Below are positions 61,049-64,000 of a stretch of 64,000 nt of DNA, in pieces. Position numbers and translations under genes: made by a program. The notes below the pieces were generated by a model, which saw nothing but the letters and a program-made list of their open reading frames with translations, was not told the DNA's origin and ran no database searches. The first letter of the stretch is position 1, and each line of letters begins with the position of its first letter. Origin of the DNA: Bacteroidales bacterium (GTDB lineage Bacteria; Bacteroidota; Bacteroidia; Bacteroidales; UBA10428); NCBI GenBank assembly GCA_016938235.1, contig JAFGVA010000129.1:16187-80186 (forward strand), given 5' to 3'.

Positions 61049-61134
61049 ATATTCTTCGGGCAACTTTTTATATAAAATTGGCTCAATAAGATAGATAAAT
61101 GTTACATTTAGTATTAAATAGCAAAAGTTAAAAT

Positions 61135-62010
61135 ATGATTAAATCGATGACAGGTTATGGCAAGGGTGTTTGTGAACTATCCGACAAGGTTATAACCGTT
61201 GAAATAAAATCGTTAAACAGCAAACAAATAGATATTTACACCAGGATACCAGGCATTTACAGAGAAAAAGACCTGGATATCAGAAACCTTATTTCTCAGC
61301 GACTAAGCAGAGGTAAGGTAGAAGTTAATATGGTGGTTGAAATTACAGACGCAAGAAATGCCAGTAAACTCAACAAAGCAATAATTAAGGAATATTATAA
61401 ACAGTTAAAAGAAATTGGTGCAGACCTGGGCATTGACTACAACGAATCTATTCTTCAGGTAATTATGAGACTACCCGAAACGCTGCAAATGGATAAAGAG
61501 GAAATAGATAGTTCGGAGTGGAAGAAAATAGCTGAAGCATTAAATTCAGCCATTGATTCGGTTGAATCTTTTAGAACCCAGGAGGGCGAAGCATTAAAAA
61601 AAGATATTCTGAGCAAGGTCAACCACATTGAAGAACTGATGGAAAGTATTACTCCCTTTGAACAGGAAAGAATTGAGAGCATCAGACAGAAAATACAAAA
61701 CAGTCTTTCTGAGCATATTGAACAGGATAAAATTGACGATAATCGGTTTGAACAGGAATTAATTTATTACCTTGAAAAATTCGATATTAACGAAGAAAAG
61801 GTAAGGTTAAAGAACCACTGTAAGTTTTTCAGGGAAGTGTGTGAAAGCATTGACTCCTCAGGAAAAAAACTTGGCTTTATATCGCAGGAAATGGGTCGGG
61901 AAATAAATACAATTGGTTCTAAGGCAAATCATTCCGAAATTCAGCGACTGGTTGTTGGAATGAAAGATGAACTGGAAAAAATAAAGGAACAAACCTTGAA
62001 CATATTATAA
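61135..62010 (+). CDS. YicC/YloC family endoribonuclease
   Basis: MIKSMTGYGKGVCELSDKVITVEIKSLNSKQIDIYTRIP...C-terminal GKKLGFISQEMGREINTIGSKANHSEIQRLVVGMKDELEKIKEQTLNI. Confidence 0.96.
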   Translation: MIKSMTGYGKGVCELSDKVITVEIKSLNSKQIDIYTRIPGIYREKDLDIRNLISQRLSRGKVEVNMVVEITDARNASKLNKAIIKEYYKQLKEIGADLGIDYNESILQVIMRLPETLQMDKEEIDSSEWKKIAEALNSAIDSVESFRTQEGEALKKDILSKVNHIEELMESITPFEQERIESIRQKIQNSLSEHIEQDKIDDNRFEQELIYYLEKFDINEEKVRLKNHCKFFREVCESIDSSGKKLGFISQEMGREINTIGSKANHSEIQRLVVGMKDELEKIKEQTLNIL

Positions 62011-62019
62011 AGAAGATTT

Positions 62020-62589
62020 ATGGCGGGCAAACTTATAATTATTTCAGGACCTTCGGGAGCCGGAAAATCAACAATTGTTAAACACCTGAAAGAAAACACC
62101 GGGTTCGAACTTGAATTTTCTGTTTCAGCTACCAGCAGGCCAAAAAGAGAAAACGAAACCGAAGGCAAGGAATACTATTTTTTAACGATTGATGTATTTA
62201 AATCTCAAATTGAAGAAAAACAATTCCTGGAATGGGAAGAAGTTTATCCAAAACAGTATTACGGAACTTTAAAAAGTGAGATTAACCGACTCTCGCAAAG
62301 CGGTAAAAACATCATTTTTGATGTTGATGCCGTTGGCGGTACCAATATCAAACGACAATACAAAGACGCTGCCATTTCTTTTTTCATAAAACCACCCTCG
62401 GTTGAAATACTGGAGGAGAGATTGCGAAACCGGGCTACCGAAAGCGAGGAGAGTCTGCAAAAAAGGCTCAAAAAAGTCAGGCTCGAAATGACCTATGCAA
62501 GACGTTACGACCACGAAATTATTAACGATAATCTAGAATTAACTTTAAACGAAGTTACAAAACTGGTAAGCGATTTCTTAAAATCATAA
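62020..62589 (+). CDS. gmk: Guanylate kinase
   Basis: MAGKLIIISGPSGAGKSTIVKHLK...FSVSATSRPKRENETEGKEYYFLT...FLEWEEVYPKQYYGTLKSEINR. Confidence 0.97.
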   Translation: MAGKLIIISGPSGAGKSTIVKHLKENTGFELEFSVSATSRPKRENETEGKEYYFLTIDVFKSQIEEKQFLEWEEVYPKQYYGTLKSEINRLSQSGKNIIFDVDAVGGTNIKRQYKDAAISFFIKPPSVEILEERLRNRATESEESLQKRLKKVRLEMTYARRYDHEIINDNLELTLNEVTKLVSDFLKS

Positions 62590-63170
62590 TGAAAGTTGGT
62601 CTTTTCTTCGGCTCCTTTAATCCCGTTCATATCGGTCATATGGCACTGGCTAATTATTTTGTTGCCTTTACCGATATCGACGAACTCTGGTTTGTTGTAA
62701 GCCCACACAACCCGCTGAAAAGAAAGAGCTCTCTGTTAGACGATTATGCCAGACTGGAGATGGTTAGACTGGCCATAGCTGACGATCTCCGTTTTAGAGC
62801 CTCAGATATCGAATTTCAAATGCCTCAACCTTCATTTACCATAAACACCCTGGCATACCTGGGAGAGAAATACCCAATGCACGAGTTTGTTTTAATTATG
62901 GGTTCCGATGGCCTCAACAGTTTCAATAAATGGAAAAATGCAGAAGAAATAATAAATAACTATACCCGGTATGTATATCCACGTTATCCTGATACCGAAG
63001 AAACCATTAAAAAGCATAAAAATACACTGACAGTTAATGCTCCCCGCATTGAAATTTCTTCTACCATGATCAGAAATGCCATTAAAGAAGGCAAGAATGT
63101 ACGGCACTTTTTACCCCAGAATGTTTTCAGTTTTATTGATAAAGAAATGTATTTTAAACAGATAAAATAA
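62589..63170 (+). CDS. nadD: Nicotinate-nucleotide adenylyltransferase
   Basis: MKVGLFFGSFNPVHIGHMALANYF...LWFVVSPHNPLKRKSSLLDDYARLEMVRLAI...IMGSDGLNSFNKWKNAEEII...EISSTMIRNAIKEGKNVRHFLP. Confidence 0.97.
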   Translation: MKVGLFFGSFNPVHIGHMALANYFVAFTDIDELWFVVSPHNPLKRKSSLLDDYARLEMVRLAIADDLRFRASDIEFQMPQPSFTINTLAYLGEKYPMHEFVLIMGSDGLNSFNKWKNAEEIINNYTRYVYPRYPDTEETIKKHKNTLTVNAPRIEISSTMIRNAIKEGKNVRHFLPQNVFSFIDKEMYFKQIK

Positions 63171-63300
63171 TCTGTAAAACAAACTGCACTTTAATTGTTT
63201 CAAAACACACTTCCTCAAGGCAAGTTTTAACATTAGAATATCGTGTTCTTCTGATTATGATTTCCATTAAAATTACTATCTTAAATAAATATATTTCTGT

Positions 63301-63573
63301 ATGATAATGGTTGAGAAAAACGAGCTTATAGAATTAATATTAAGTGCCCTGCTTTTTTTTATAATGTTAATGATTTATCGTAACTCAAACAAGGGCATAT
63401 CATCTTATTGGGTTATAGGCATTTCTGTGCTTATGCTCAATTCAGTAAGTACAGTAGTTGAAGGTTTTGTTTTTCCTGCTTTTTTTAATTTTATAGAACA
63501 CCTTTGCTTCCCTATAGCTGTTCTTTTATTCCTGGCAGCCAGCATCAAACTTTATAAAACCAGGAATATATGA
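63301..63573 (+). CDS. Small membrane protein, ATGA overlap with the next sensor gene
   Basis: Three hydrophobic segments; stop overlaps start of the 63570 ORF. Confidence 0.65.
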   Translation: MIMVEKNELIELILSALLFFIMLMIYRNSNKGISSYWVIGISVLMLNSVSTVVEGFVFPAFFNFIEHLCFPIAVLLFLAASIKLYKTRNI

Positions 63574-64000
63574 GAAGTGTTATCGGGTTCAATATTGCCA
63601 CCATCGTTTTATCCTCGGTTGTTATAGTTGTATTGGTTATTACAGCTTTGCATAACAAAAAAAGAACACTTCCTTTTGTTTTTCTGATAGTTGCCATGTG
63701 CTTTATGATCTTTGTAAACCTCACAAATATTCTCGAACACACTGGCATTTCAACCTATTTTGAGATTTTTGAAGATTTTCTAAAAATGCTTATTATACCT
63801 TTTTTAGTTTTTGCTGTTTATGGTTTTTGGCTTCAGGACGAACTTAAACAAAGAAAAGAAACAGAAGATTTTCTGGATAAAGTAATTAAAACGGCTCCGG
63901 TAATTACCTATATCGGTACGCGTGTAAGAGTAGTTTACGGTAAATGCATTCCTTTTATCGTTAAACAAAGCGCCTGGAAAAGTGCTTGAGCTAAAGCGAA
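63570..64000 (+). CDS. Membrane-anchored PAS sensor protein (probably histidine kinase N-terminus), apparent frameshift near 63939, continues past window end
   Basis: Three TM then DELKQRKETEDFLDKVIKTAPVITYIGTRVRVVY in frame 0; the +1 frame continues VNAFLLSLNKAPGKVLELKR to the end of the window. Confidence 0.6.

Noticed and set aside
1-64000. Search for tRNA/rRNA genes, prophage, transposases, toxin-antitoxin or restriction-modification systems
   Set aside because: None recognised by eye; a tRNAscan/Rfam run would be needed to exclude small RNAs formally.

Overview
This 64 kb window looks like a chromosomal segment of a Bacteroidetes (Bacteroidota) bacterium. The evidence is type IX secretion (T9SS) C-terminal domains, a PorP/SprF protein, gldF-gldG-dnaN synteny, SusC-like sequence fragments and TAnnTTTG-type promoter boxes. 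It is mostly housekeeping and metabolic genes. I saw no phage, transposase, CRISPR array, rRNA or tRNA. Main loci: a putative 2-oxoacid/amino-acid oxidation operon (ADP-forming acyl-CoA synthetase, aminotransferase, four-subunit 2-oxoacid:ferredoxin oxidoreductase); T9SS cargo genes; a pheT-macro-DUF3108-WD40-mgsA operon; an ablA/ablB (N-acetyl-beta-lysine) locus with a 45-aa Cys-containing small ORF missing from the ORF track; a PAS(Cys-cluster)-MarR pair; surE/lpxB; a hybrid kinase next to a TPR-SpoIIE phosphatase; gldFG/dnaN; and yicC-gmk-nadD. The most unusual non-coding signal is a set of degenerate heptanucleotide tandem repeats. Three tracts (487-535, 19666-19721, 55861-55958) abut or overlap the stop codon of the neighbouring gene. 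One belongs to a composite ~345 bp island that also holds a REP-like hairpin, a tetranucleotide array and a second heptad array. The window ends in a PAS-type sensor gene with an apparent single-base frameshift. All family calls are by eye from motifs; no database search was run.
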